Below are positions 38,263 to 49,471 of a stretch of 64,000 bases of DNA, piece after piece. This DNA is from Pyrus communis (taxonomy: Eukaryota; Streptophyta; Magnoliopsida; Rosales; Rosaceae), in contig NC_084817.1 in assembly GCF_963583255.1 (NCBI RefSeq), positions 5,371,043 to 5,435,042 on the forward strand. The letters run 5' to 3'. The notes below the pieces were generated by a model. The model was not told where the DNA came from, made no database searches, and was given only the letters and a program-made list of their open reading frames with translations. How positions within the stretch are numbered: position 1 is the first letter of the stretch; each line of letters begins with the position of its first letter. A program made the translations under genes and the position numbers.

Positions 38263-38614
38263 TGTCACATCCCAGCCCGGGGGGGACCACTTCCCAGGCC
38301 CGCTCCACCACCGTAGCACGATATTGTCTGCTTTGGGCCCCGACCATGTCCTCACGGTTTTGTTTCTGGGAACTCACACGAGAACTTCCCGATGGGTCAC
38401 CCATGCTAGGAATGCTCTCGCGCGCTACTCGCTTAACTTCAGAATTCTTACGGAACCTGAAGCCAGTGAACTCCCAAAAGGCCTCGTGCTAGGTAGGGAT
38501 AGAAATATACATATAAGGATCACTCCCTGGGCGATGTGGGATGTCACAATCCACCCCCCTTAAGGCCTCGACGTCCTCGTCGGCACACCACGGCCAGGGT
38601 TAGACTCTGATACC
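38263..38614 (-). mobile_element. Cassandra-type TRIM: LTR plus partial internal domain
   Basis: The LTR (38263-38548, 286 bp) has inverted ends TGTCACATCCC and GGGATGTCACA. About 38376-38460, read on the minus strand, is 5S-rRNA-like: GTTAAGCG, GCGAGAGCA, ATGGGTGACC and GGGAAGTTCTCGTG occur in 5S order. The internal stretch 38549-38614 has a G-rich polypurine tract on the minus strand (AAGGGGGGTGGAT) and ends at TATCAGAGTC, an initiator-Met tRNA primer-binding site. The element therefore runs on the minus strand. Its 5' LTR is missing. LTRs carrying 5S sequence define Cassandra TRIMs. Confidence 0.85.
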
Positions 38615-40131
38615 CATTCCTTTTAGCCCAACTTAGCTCACTCAATAAGAGGCCCATGTTTTGAAGCCCAAGATAGGCCCACCACAAGAATGTGTGACCC
38701 AATTCGCTGATTCCTTGAGTCTGAAAATGAAGTTGAAATAGTGAATCGAAAAAACCTGATTCTTTGAGTGAGTGGCTGACCTGACCACGACGTGAAAAGA
38801 TTATTTTATGGGTCCGATATACGGGGTGATATATCATTTATTATTACATAAGCGATTAGATTTTTGTGTTAAAAATTAATAACATAAAAAATAAAAGTTT
38901 TTACTATTTATATAATAACACATTGTATACCTTTGTGATATGAAAACAACAAAAAATTTCTCCACGAGGTGTGCAGAAAATAAAAAACGGTAGCAACAAT
39001 GCACATGACGCCACCAACTATTATTAAATCTACAAACACCCACGAATCGCTGACCGCCGTCACCGATTTGTCTGGACAGGATAAGAATGAAAACGCATCA
39101 CAAAATGAAAAATTTAACTTCCAAGAAAGCTTAACCAGCTCCACTATAGATTTTTAGATTAGACTGATTGCACGATAGCCATTAGTTGGGCGGTTGACTG
39201 AAATTTAATACTTAGGCAGTTAGACAAAGTTTAGGAGAATTTAAGTAAATTTATTATACACAGTACAAATTAGTTTTTATTTATAGTTAAAAAAATATAC
39301 ATGTACTCAAAAGAAAAAAAATATACATAATTGTATTGAAAGATATAAGTTACAAAATAAAATGAACTATAAATATAATGAGCGTTTATTCGAGCATTAA
39401 CAAATATCTTATATTTTATTGAAAAAATAAAATGAAAAATGAAAGTATAACTTTTCTGTATATGTGAGAGTTGCGACTTATGTGAGACTAGGAGGTGCAT
39501 AAGTAGGTCTTAACGTCATTTCTAAATTTTCAAATGCATAGGAATTTAATTCGGACTGTGACTAGCGGCCTAGCATCTAGGCAGATATTTTTAGAACATG
39601 CTTACATGAAATACGAATGTAGAAATAGTTATGTAGCATACTATTAATGCAAAGAAAATCTCAATTGAGTTATATTATTTGTTTGAAATGTGACGAAATT
39701 TCAATTGCGTAAAAATGTATTATATTATTAGTTTGAAACGTAATGTGTTGGTTGGGGGAGGGATCAAATTTTCTACTGCTACACACTTATTTTAAATGCA
39801 GAATATTTGATCTTGTCTGAGGGTCGAGGTCTTCGAGCGGGGGACTGTAAAATGTAAATGCATGGACCATTTGAGGACGTCCAATAGGAAACGGAAGTGT
39901 GTCCGTCAGAAAAAGTGACGCAAGGGCAAGGCAGCAGAAACAGCATTAATAAAACATCAGAATATGCTTCGCTCTGCTCTGCAAATATCCCTTTCTCTTT
40001 GCTCACCTTTGATTATTATTTTTAATTAACTTTTAAATTCATCGCCCAATCGCTTTTAATCTCCCCTTGTTTTCATCCTTCGATTTCAATTCGCTGTCCG
40101 CAGAATTTTGGCCTCTAGGAAATTAAACACC
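38615..40131. other. Intergenic, no gene seen
   Basis: AT-rich DNA with no supported gene. The last 150 bp are pyrimidine-rich and probably form the promoter and leader of the ACBP3-like gene. Confidence 0.45.
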
Positions 40132-41319
40132 ATGGACCTCTTTCAGGACCTGTTTCTGACGGCGTCGCTGGCTCTGATCCTCTCTTTTCTCGTCGCCAAG
40201 CTCGTCGCCGTGGCGGTTGCTGGCCGCGAGTCGGAGGCGGAGCTCGGGGAGGGTGGGAATGGCGGCGGTGAAGGAGTTGGTGTGGAGGAGGTGAGCTTCG
40301 AGGAGAGGAGGCTGAAAGTGGAAGGGCCTTTCCGCGGTCAGAGTCAGAGGAGGGTAGAGCTTGAAGGAGAAGTGAAGGATGTCGTTCGTTTCGAAGGAGA
40401 AGCGGTTCATCAGGCTGAGGAGATTGCGGAGCCGCTGCAGCAGCATCGACAAGGTCGTGGATTGACGGAGGAGATGTTGGAGGAAGAGTCGGTGGCGGTT
40501 GTATTGCCGGAGAAGTGGTCAGCGGCGGTAGGATTGCTGGAGAAATGGTCGGATGGCGGGGAATTCGAAGGGGAAGCGGTTCATCGGGCTCAGGAGGTTG
40601 CGGAGCCGCTGCAGCAGCATCGAGAAGGTCGTGGATTGACGGAGGAGGAGTCGGTGGCGGTTGTATTGCCGGAGAAGTCGTCAGTGGCGGTTGGATTGCC
40701 GGAGAAGTGGTCAGATGGCGGGGAATTTGAAGAGGAAGCGGTTCATCGGGGTGAGGTGATTGTGGAGCCGCTGCAGCAGCATCGAGAAGGTTGTAGATTG
40801 ACGGAGGAAGAGTTGGTGGCGGTTGTATTGCCTGAGAAGTCGTCTGTGGCTGTAGGATGGCCGGAGAAGTGGTCGGATGGCGGGGAATTCGAAGATGAAG
40901 CGGTTCATCGGGCTGAGGTGATTGTGGAGCCGCTGCAGCAGCATCGAGAAGGTCGTAGATTGACGGAGGAAGAGTCAGTGGTGGTTTTATTGCCGGAGAA
41001 GTCGTCAGTGGCGGTTGGATTGCCGGGGAAGCGGTCGGATGGCGGGGAAATGGAGAAAGCGAGCGAGTTCGATCGCGGAAGCTCGGAAAACAGAGAAGCG
41101 GAAGAAATTGGCGCGAAGTCAACAGGAAACGACGTCGTTGCCGAACAGTCGGAGGAGGTTAGGGTTGTGGATTACGAGGAAACTAAGGAGAAGACACACG
41201 TGGCGCCAAGTGAGGTTAAATCGGGAGATTTCAGTGACGAGGATGATTGGGAGGGGATCGAGAAGAGTGAGTTGGATGATGAATACGCTGCGGCGGTGAA
41301 ATCTGACGGACACGATTGA
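40132..41319 (+). CDS. ACBP3-like protein, repeat-expanded, lacking the ACB domain
   Basis: A single open frame of 395 aa. The N terminus MDLFQDLFLTASLALILSFL is a membrane/signal segment like that of plant class III acyl-CoA-binding proteins (ACBP3). An acidic region follows. Residues 86-305 are four tandem repeats of 54 aa (the first is 58), each with EAVHRAE, EPLQQHREG, LTEEESVAVVLPEK and SDGGE. The C terminus EDDWEGIEKSELDDEYAAAV matches the conserved acidic linker that in ACBP3 directly precedes the acyl-CoA-binding domain. The frame then stops (KSDGHD). One frame over, the sequence continues IDGSANVGGHVQ up to a potential donor (GCAG|GTATCC, 41350/41351), which suggests a 1-nt insertion at the A run 41299-41301. 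No ACB-domain exon was recognised before 43300. It could be a truncated paralogue or a pseudogene. Lipid binding should not be assumed. Confidence 0.75.
   Translation: MDLFQDLFLTASLALILSFLVAKLVAVAVAGRESEAELGEGGNGGGEGVGVEEVSFEERRLKVEGPFRGQSQRRVELEGEVKDVVRFEGEAVHQAEEIAEPLQQHRQGRGLTEEMLEEESVAVVLPEKWSAAVGLLEKWSDGGEFEGEAVHRAQEVAEPLQQHREGRGLTEEESVAVVLPEKSSVAVGLPEKWSDGGEFEEEAVHRGEVIVEPLQQHREGCRLTEEELVAVVLPEKSSVAVGWPEKWSDGGEFEDEAVHRAEVIVEPLQQHREGRRLTEEESVVVLLPEKSSVAVGLPGKRSDGGEMEKASEFDRGSSENREAEEIGAKSTGNDVVAEQSEEVRVVDYEETKEKTHVAPSEVKSGDFSDEDDWEGIEKSELDDEYAAAVKSDGHD
40387..41046 (+). repeat. Four in-frame 162-bp tandem repeats
   Basis: Unit starts are 40387 (174 bp, with a 12-bp insertion coding MLEE), 40561, 40723 and 40885, ending at 41046. 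The unit is exactly 54 codons, so copy-number changes keep the frame. Substitutions between copies are few. The opposite strand is also open through the array. Confidence 0.92.
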
Positions 41320-41913
41320 TGGGTCGGCGAATGTCGGTGGCCATGTGCAGGTATCCAACGGCTCTCAACACTTGAGAGCGTGCCAAGTGGTATTAGACTT
41401 CCTATTATCTCTCTGTTAATATAATTAATTTGTGTAGCTATCCATATCTCTGTGCTTGTTTTTACTTGGTCTCAACTCTGAAAAAATGTGAAAAATGTGG
41501 AAATACAAGGTGTTGAAAACAGAAAAAAAGTAGGTAAATGCGAAGCAAGATATCCAACACTAACCAAGCTGGAAAAATGTGAAAAATGTGGAAATACAAG
41601 CTGGAAATTCCAGACTTGTATTCATATAGTACATTCTAGGTTCAATTTCTGTCAGTAGTGAATCTCAAAATAAAGGCTGAAACGATTTTGTGAGTCTTTA
41701 CGACACTCAAAAAAGTGAGCTGCTTTGCCACCAATTGGCCCTTTTTAAAAATAAAAAATCAAGATATCTAACACCATTACCATACACACACACACACACA
41801 AATGGAATTTATAGATGGGAAATTTGAAAAGAAATCTAAGGGTGTATTCAGGTAAAGTTATATTAGAAGCAGAGGGCCTAGTCATTGTTATTTCTTATAT
41901 TTTGTTGGGGGTA
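41320..41913. other. Downstream of ACBP3-like gene
   Basis: No acyl-CoA-binding exon is visible. Two AAAAATGTGAAAAATGTGG segments (near 41480 and 41572) form a short direct repeat, and a (CA)n run lies at about 41781-41800. Confidence 0.5.
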
Positions 41914-41918
41914 ATGCT

Positions 41919-42556
41919 TAGGGGTGTAACTTGGGTTGGGCCAATCCGAACCTGCTCATGTCCAATTTGACTTTAAATCCAAACAAGCGGGGTTTTTTTT
42001 AGTTATAACCTACCCGAATCCAACCCAATTTTAACCCGTTCATTGATTGAGTTGAGTTGGGTTGATCATTTGCCCATCCATCCCCAACCCAACCCAACTC
42101 GACTAACCAAACCCAATCTAACCATATTGTAACCCATATCAATTAATGCTCATACTACACCCAAGTGAGCCAAGTCCAAAAACCAACGCCCTTTCTAATA
42201 TTTTTTTTTAATAAATTACCATTTATAATTACTTAAACTTTTAGGGAATAAGAGGTTTTGATTAGTCAGCTCATACTGTAGTCTCTAAATCCTAAAGCTT
42301 TATGGTAGATTGATTTATGAAATTAAAGTTAGCTAGCTTTGATGCTACTTGGCATAATTCTTTTAGGAATTCTTGGAAACTAAGATGGTACAAGATTAAA
42401 CTTGAAAAAGTTGAGCAACTCGAACCCAACCCAATTAAACCTGAGCCCAAATGAACCCGAGTGAAACCCAACTCGAACCAGACCCCGAATTGTAAAAGTT
42501 GGGCTAGGATTAGGTTGACCTTCCAACCCGCCCAACTCGCCCGAGTTACACCCCTA
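41919..42556. mobile_element. Foldback TIR element, 638 bp
   Basis: It begins TAGGGGTGTAAC and ends GTTACACCCCTA, perfect inverses. ATGCT flanks both sides (41914-41918 and 42557-42561). Inverted homology continues inward through degenerate GGGTTGGG / CCCAACCC blocks. No transposase was recognised. The superfamily is uncertain because the target duplication appears to be 5 bp. Confidence 0.75.
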
Positions 42557-42561
42557 ATGCT

Positions 42562-43325
42562 AGGATATCAGCTACTTAGACTAAATTTTGTAAACTATAT
42601 GACGTGGTTGATGATTGGATTATTACTTGAGTGTTTGTCTATCTACCATTACTCTTTGTGACCGTCTAAATACATTTTATTGGTCTGCAATGTTTGCATT
42701 GTTCTGTTTTATTTCTTTCCCACTAAGTACTCTACCTTATGAGCAAGGGATTCGTTTGCCAACGGTCTGAGAAAACTACCTACTAACTCTGCTATCCCTC
42801 TCCATCTATGGGAAATCTCTCTCTCTCTGAGTCGGGCAAGTGATTAGGTCAAACAGCGTCATTTCTTAGTTCCCAGTACAAATTCTGTTCTGCATATATG
42901 CATGCATAGATGTGATTTACTCGACACTTTCATTTCCTTGTGATTGAAGTTAAAATTGTTGACATATATTTTTTGCAACGCGTAGTTGACTGTTTTCCGC
43001 AATCTTTCCTCTTTATATCAGGCTTCTAATTTTTCAATTTCTCATTGATCCATAGCATTACAGAACGGGATGTGTTACAATCGATCTAGAATTATTTCAG
43101 GCTTCTAACTTTATTACTTGTAACCGTAATACTAGGGGTGCAAGGGGAAGAGACTTTGATTTGTTTCCTAACAGAGTTGCAGCTTCGAAGACGGCAAAGT
43201 AAAGAGCTACAGAACAGAAGTAAGACATTTTATTTGGTTTTTCTTGCTTCTTGTCCCCATTGGCATGCTACATTGGAAAATAGTTATTCATCTTGCTCTA
43301 GTAAGATTAGGGAAGATTCATGGAC
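42562..43325. other. Spacer between foldback element and GRP gene
   Basis: No supported gene. This covers the region beyond the glycine-rich protein stop codon, presumably including its 3' UTR. Confidence 0.4.
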
Positions 43326-43796
43326 CTAGTTCATCTTCTCATCATGACCATATTCTCCACCGCCCGCACCCATCCCACCACCATAACCTGGGCCTGTGCC
43401 TGCCCCAAATCCACCATCTCCTCCACCACCATTACCAAATCCACCGCCATTATGAAATCCACCACCATTCCCAAATCCGCCACCATGGTGAAACCCACCA
43501 CCATTACCACCATATCCCTTGCCACCGCCATTTTCACCACCAAAGCCTCCGCCACCACCAGAGCCTCCGCCGCCACCAGAGCCTGAGCCATAACCTCCGT
43601 AACCATCAGCTGTCAGCCCTTGAGAAGCAGCAGCCTCTTCACCGTGCCAATTCTTTATCCCATTGTCCAAACCAAGTCTCTTGTCTATCAGATCCCTCCC
43701 TTGAATCCCTTCTCTGGTGGCTTCAACTGCTACATAACTAAAAATCCCCATAGCCAAGAACATTAGACTCCATGAAACTGCATTGCTCCTCGCCAT
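43326..43796 (-). CDS. Secreted glycine-rich protein
   Basis: A single-exon minus-strand gene encoding 156 aa. Residues 1 to about 26 (MARSNAVSWSLMFLAMGIFS then YVAVEA) form a signal peptide. A charged segment, REGIQGRDLIDKRLGLDNG, follows. From about residue 66 the protein is a Gly-rich domain built of GGGGF, GGFHHGG, GGGFGNGGG and GPGYGGG units with occasional Tyr and His. It ends EYGHDEKMN. Such proteins are usually exported to the cell wall. The class cannot be fixed because low-complexity domains evolve quickly. A TATA-like TTATAAAT on the minus strand (44082-44075) and a (CT)n leader support transcription of this strand. The plus strand has a longer open frame (43244-43741) that is the His/Pro-rich shadow of the repeats. 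Confidence 0.85.
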   Translation of the reverse strand: MARSNAVSWSLMFLAMGIFSYVAVEATREGIQGRDLIDKRLGLDNGIKNWHGEEAAASQGLTADGYGGYGSGSGGGGGSGGGGGFGGENGGGKGYGGNGGGFHHGGGFGNGGGFHNGGGFGNGGGGDGGFGAGTGPGYGGGMGAGGGEYGHDEKMN

Positions 43797-43857
43797 GACT
43801 TTTCGTATTACCGTTGTACCTTCAGTAGAGGAGATGAACCTATGTTAGTATTCCAAA

Positions 43858-43859
<2 letters not shown>

Positions 43860-43909
<50 letters not shown>
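43860..43909 (-). repeat. (AG)n microsatellite, GRP 5' leader
   Basis: About 25 AG units on plus, hence (CT)n in the transcribed sense of the glycine-rich protein gene, 64 bp upstream of its ATG. Confidence 0.9.
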
Positions 43910-43911
<2 letters not shown>

Positions 43912-44074
43912 TAGAAGAGCGCTGACCGTTAAGTTATGTGACGTCGTTAGTCTTCCGCTTTACTAGCTTTGAAGGGCCTTGATGATCACTGGAGCTGAGA
44001 GATTTAAACCGAATTTAAGATAGAGAGTGAGAGCTTTAGTCAATGACCCTAACGAAATAAGGTAGGTTCCTTAC

Positions 44075-44082
44075 ATTTATAA
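44075..44082 (-). promoter_or_regulatory. TATA box of the GRP gene
   Basis: TTATAAAT on the minus strand, about 280 bp upstream of the glycine-rich protein start. The (CT)n leader lies between them. Confidence 0.45.
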
Positions 44083-44104
44083 GGCCGTCTGTCATAGGTT
44101 ATGA

Positions 44105-45382
44105 GTTTCTAAGAGCTGCATGGCAGATTGGCCGGGGGAGGAAGGTAAGGTTGCAGGTCTGCGTGATGACGATGACTCGTGCCAGCTTGATTCTGGTGGT
44201 GATGTCGATTTGCATGACCACAAGGCTTCAAAGTTGCTGCATTATAATTCTACTTCTGGAATTTTATGCTTCCTACTTTTATTGGGCTTAGTAGTCCATG
44301 GGCTGTTCCCTTTCTTTCCTAGAGGTCCAAAACGAACAAGAGCACAGAAACTGGGTTTTTCTTCAAAAAAACCGAGATGGATGGGCTTGAAAGATGCGAA
44401 CTAAGAGGGCATTGGGTCGGGTTGAGGCGATAAATTAGATACTTGTTTTAAAAACTAATGTCGAAACATGCAGCTCGTCATATTGGTAGAAGCAGACGTG
44501 CTCCTCTTTGTGCACTTTGAGTCGAATCCCATTCATGTTAGTTTAAATATTTAAAAGTGAATTATCGTTTGTTTTAGAAAAGGTTGAACAAGTTTTATTG
44601 TCCATATAGGTTCCACACAGTGTCATTTTCGTCCACGTATTTGTAACTGGGCTTCTTGTTGCAAAATGTTCCTAATCCAAAACACTAAGACATGGAGAAG
44701 TCCGATAACGTTATTAGTACGATACCTCTCACTTATATAACGTTCACACTTGATTTCACTTTAGTCTACTCATAATGTAAAGGATTTGCAACACCTTTAA
44801 ACATAAATATGACATTGTATTATTAGTATGAACGTTGTAGTACTCATACTCGTAATCATGTAAGTTTGCCTTTCTCACCTAAGACACGGTCACGCGAGTC
44901 GGACGATGGTCGTGTAGCGTTGAAAGAAGGGTGGTACGGACTGTTGCGAGTGATGTCGAGTGTTGAAAACTCCTGCAGTCCGACCCAGACCAGCCACATA
45001 ATGGTGGACCCCACCGTTAGGGTTTCTGTAATGTTTCTACCTTAAGAAATAAAACTGGGATTATTATTTTTTTAGATAATTTGTTGAGCTAATAGACAAA
45101 AGAAAGTTGGGTTATTTCCAATTTGTCTTTACCTGGCTGCCAGGCCGGTTTTAAAACCCAGAAGAAAAAGAGTGTCAATCAACGAGGTGATGGTCCCATA
45201 ATGTTGAGGCTGAGGCTGTGCCGCCCTACATAGTGACACCAATAAGAGAGCTGTATATTCTAAAGCTTACCACTAATCACACATCCTGTTTTGTTTTCTT
45301 ACATTTTTCATACATTATATGATGGGGATGGACGTATGATTAACACGAGTATCCGTTATAATGAATGTAATCAGAAGAATTA
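44105..45382. other. Intergenic, no supported gene
   Basis: The frame at 44120-44404 (MADWPGEEGK...) has a hydrophobic stretch but no recognised homologue, and I do not call it. Otherwise AT-rich spacer. Confidence 0.4.
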
Positions 45383-45616
45383 CAGCTTGTCTGGCAGTGC
45401 TTTTAAAATGACTGAAAGCGATTTTGATGACAGTGCCGTTGAAATCAATTCTTAATAAATATGCAAGTGAATCATAAAAAAAACACTTGAAATACTCCTT
45501 GTAAGAAACACACTTCTAGTGCAGGAAGCATGAAGCATTTCAAGTGCTTTTGAAACCCAAAAATATTTTGACCAAAATTGATTTCAGTGATTTAAAAATC
45601 ACTTCCAAACGAATCC
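45383..45616. mobile_element. Tourist-like MITE with TTA target site
   Basis: TTA flanks both ends (45380-45382 and 45617-45619). The left end CAGCTTGTCTGGCAGTGC matches the inverse of the right end, GGATTCGTTTGGAAGTG. Both arms then read TTTTAAAATGACTGAAA-like sequence. It is the same family as the incomplete copy at 30518-30712. Confidence 0.75.
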
Positions 45617-48600
45617 TTAACTAGTTTTTGGTTTAATGATACTTATCATCTCGATGTTGAAAGATGTCACAAGTTCGTTTTTTTTTTTTTTCGAGTTATA
45701 AAAAGCGTTGTGAACGCAAGGTCGTTTTAGACATTAAAAACGTTGTAACACAAGTTGGATTTTTCTTCTTATCATGTGATGGTTGTGTGTAGTAATCAGA
45801 AAAGACAATTCAACATACATAAGCATTCAAACAAAAATTGACTAATTAAGACCACCTTCAAATCTTCTAATTAATTATTTGGAGACATTGAGTGGGGGAG
45901 AAAATGACATTTCAACTACGATTTACATAATTGTTAATTATGCATGCCATGTGGCAGTTGCTTCCAGCACACGTCGCCCACCCGATTTCCAGTGAAGCTT
46001 TTCGCAGTTGGATTATCATATGTGATTAAGATTTTAATTACGTTTATATAATGCATGTAGATGGTTTTATATTTTATGGGAATTTGGAAGCAGTCCATTA
46101 AACTTAATTTTAGGGTTTATATCGCAATGGAAATGTTGTTTTTTTGTGACAAAAAAATCACGAGTTTTAATCGTGAAAACAATCTCTTTGCAAAGTATAA
46201 GGTGAGATTTCGTACGTACGATAGACGTTTTTTTTCCAATCCTCGCATAACGAAAAACTTTTTGGTTTCCGGTTGCCTTTTATATCGCAAATTAGAAGAA
46301 ACTAGATGCCAATTTACTGGTAAAGATTTGATGGGACAATTATAAGGAGGCAAAAACAATGGAGTGGGCCGCAAAAGTAAGATTCCTTGAACAACCTAGC
46401 TAGATTAGTGATTCTTTAAGAACTCAATAGTACCATTGCTTGCTTTATCATGATATCATTGTTGAACATTATTGTATTATAACAATCTTACATTGGAAAT
46501 ATGACAAAATTAAAAACAATCGATACATTAGCTCTCGGATGGCCACATTCTTGTTGTTCTATTAGGTAATTAAATGCAAGCTGAAACAATATTGGTGTAA
46601 TTAATATTGAGCCGTTCTGTTTCTTTGAAAATCTTGACAATCATCGCTAATTATCAACTTCAAAATTGATTAAACAAAGTTCACAATCACATTGCCTTCA
46701 CATGTTGTCAATCATTTTGGCCAAAATGTGGACTCCATCGAATGCAATAAGAAATGATATAAACTCAATTAGATGCTTATGATCCAAACATATCTTCCTT
46801 GAAATCTGAATAAATTTCACATAATTCTCTATTAGCTTCAACTGGAAGTTAGCTTAATTAATTTAGAATACATCTATAGTCCTTAATTTTCGATTGGTAA
46901 AGAGAAGTAATTATATAGATAATCCAACCCTTAATCCATGTTTTATCGCTTAGAAAACTACTTACAAATGTGAAATTTTCCATCTCCAAACTTTGTTTTT
47001 TGGTGAACAAAAAGTTTAGAAATAGATCGGCTACTCTGATCACCAACGCGAAAACATACCCGAAACCTCAAGTCGAAAGAACACTTCACTATCACTCGTA
47101 CACTAAACAGTATAAGGAGGAATCCAATGGGAGCTTCCACTCATGAATTATTAGTGGTAGGGTCCCTCTTCCAGCTAATGGACTAGGAGGTAGTCCAATC
47201 TAGCATATAAATACACAACGTGCATGTCTTTTTCTTCTATGATTAAATAATATAATAACAATTACCAATATTTAAATTAGATTCTTATGAAGTATGATCA
47301 AGTAATAGTATCAACTAGTGCATAATTTACACAAGATAAACTTTGATTCATATACGCTTTCTATCTCTAATCTTTACCACTACCATGCAGTACGCACGCA
47401 GGGTCACGTTTGACGGCCAATTTCAATATCTGATCATTATTGTGCTCATTTTCATGACACAGATTTACAAGTAACATGTATCATATCGTTTTTAGAGATT
47501 ATTTTTTTAATGCCACTACAAACACCAACGTTACTATGTATACTAAATTTTAGTTATTAATTGATGTTTCATGATATGGGTATAGCGGCAGAGGGGAAGC
47601 TACGAAGGGACCAGGATGGTTCCAGACTTATCCTAACATTTTTTTTTACGTATAAATATTTAGTTTTATGCTTATGATTTTCAAAGTTATTCTGTAGGCT
47701 CAAGGCCTAAATCCAACGTTTTTACTTTATTTATTTATTTTTTTATCGGATTTACTTTACTTTACTTCTATGGAGCTCAACCAATCCGTTGCTTGTGCAC
47801 TTTGAGGAGGACTCTATTTTGGAAACTAGTGGAGCAAAGAGGAAGAAAGTCCTAAAGGCTTGGGATTTAGGTTTAAGGAAGAGGATGATGAAGATGTCAC
47901 CATATCAAGCCCAAACAATGGTACTTGGTTGCTCACCATATGACAGAGTAATTTTTGTAAGATCAAGAAAGTGTTTTAGATTGAGACATTTGGACTCCTC
48001 CTAAACTAAAATCCTGGCTTGCTACTATCTACTGATGAACTTTATATATTCGTATCAAATGAAACATCGCAATATTTCGGTTACCAAAAATTGTATAAGG
48101 AGTTTATATCTTAGTGCTATTAACACAAGATTGTAATGTTTTTTTTAATATCAATATGATGGTGAGATTGAAAGTTGGTTGAAGGCACATGATAATCATC
48201 ACCCTCAGCAGCAGTCCACATTAGCCTAATCAATGTTAATGCTAATTTAAGTGAGATTTCCACTAAAACCATCGGATGAGGGATGATGATTGCTCTAATG
48301 TGGAAGGGATATATATCAGGATCAAAATCAGACAAACAACAAAAAGGTGCCTTACTATTTCACGTCCAAAATTAATTACCGAAAGGTCGTAGACCAATAT
48401 AATTGTTTTCCCTTGTGAAACAGATTGAAACAAAAAATGTGATGTCCAAAAATTCAATTTCACAATTCAATATATATCAAAATTGTTTTCCCACGACCCT
48501 GGTGATGGTGTCGATGGAGAGAATATAGGAAAACGATGTTGGACTCATAACCTATGTTAACCGACAAGTTATGAAACCCGCACTATTCTGGTTGGACTTG

Positions 48601-49380
48601 TAACTAAAGTAGGAATCCGATGCATGATTGTCCATTATTCGTATAAAAAAAGACGCAATAGACTCAAGTTAATTTTAATGGTTCAAAGCATATCTCATCC
48701 GACTTATCAAACGGATCCTAAAGACATATAAAAGTAAATGCATGGTGCCAACCAAATTTAGTGAATTTTACCCATTCATCTGAAATTGTTATTTGGTAGA
48801 GTAGGCTTATGCAGCACCTTACCCTCTAAGCTTTTATACTATGTTCACAAGACATTGCTACACGAAGTTAACAAAGAAAACCAGAAAAATAATTGAGTCC
48901 TACCATAATGATTAAATCAAACCAAATAACTTAATTACTTTTTTCGTTTTCTTGACTTTAGGTATTTAGGCTGCCCCACTAAACACCACCAATTATGTAG
49001 GGACAAATCACTTTTCAAACCCTAGGAGCCTAGGAGGCGCATAAGTATCAAATTTGCAATCACAAAAGTTGGTTGGAAAAGAGAAAAAGCAATAACAACA
49101 AAATAAATAAATAAATAATCCAAAAAAAAAAAAATAATGCTACAATTATCATATTTTTACATTACATTTGTAACATCTTTTCGATAAAGTTGAGGCCTAC
49201 CAACACATATTCTGCCTTTATCAAAAATAAAAATTTGATATTAAAAATGGGACAAGAGTAGTATTTTGTAATTTTAATTTCCCTCCATCAGTTTTCTAGT
49301 TGAGAACAGCCATTTAAATGGAGGAGAAGGATCAAACAAAATCTCTCAGTGCTATGTGAAATTGCACTTCCACTTCCATC
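45617..49380. other. Long intergenic tract
   Basis: No gene supported over nearly 4 kb. One small foldback occurs at about 48195-48305: CAGTCCACATTAGC faces GCTCTAATGTGGAAG, with ATGATAATCATCACCCTCA-type extensions. The rest is AT-rich. The frame at 47789-48004 has no signature. Confidence 0.45.
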
Positions 49381-49471
49381 GGCCTTTGTAATTTTCCAAT
49401 ATAAAAAAAATAAAACCTCCCCTGTTCCCTGAAAACTCAGAAAATCTCAGAGCTTGCACAAAACTGAGAGG

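Noticed and set aside
43244..43741. 165-codon His/Pro-rich frame on plus
   Set aside because: It is the antisense shadow of the glycine-rich protein gene, which has the signal peptide, TATA box and CT leader on the other strand.
44120..44404. 94-codon frame with a hydrophobic stretch
   Set aside because: It lies just upstream of the GRP promoter, and no homologue or motif was recognised.
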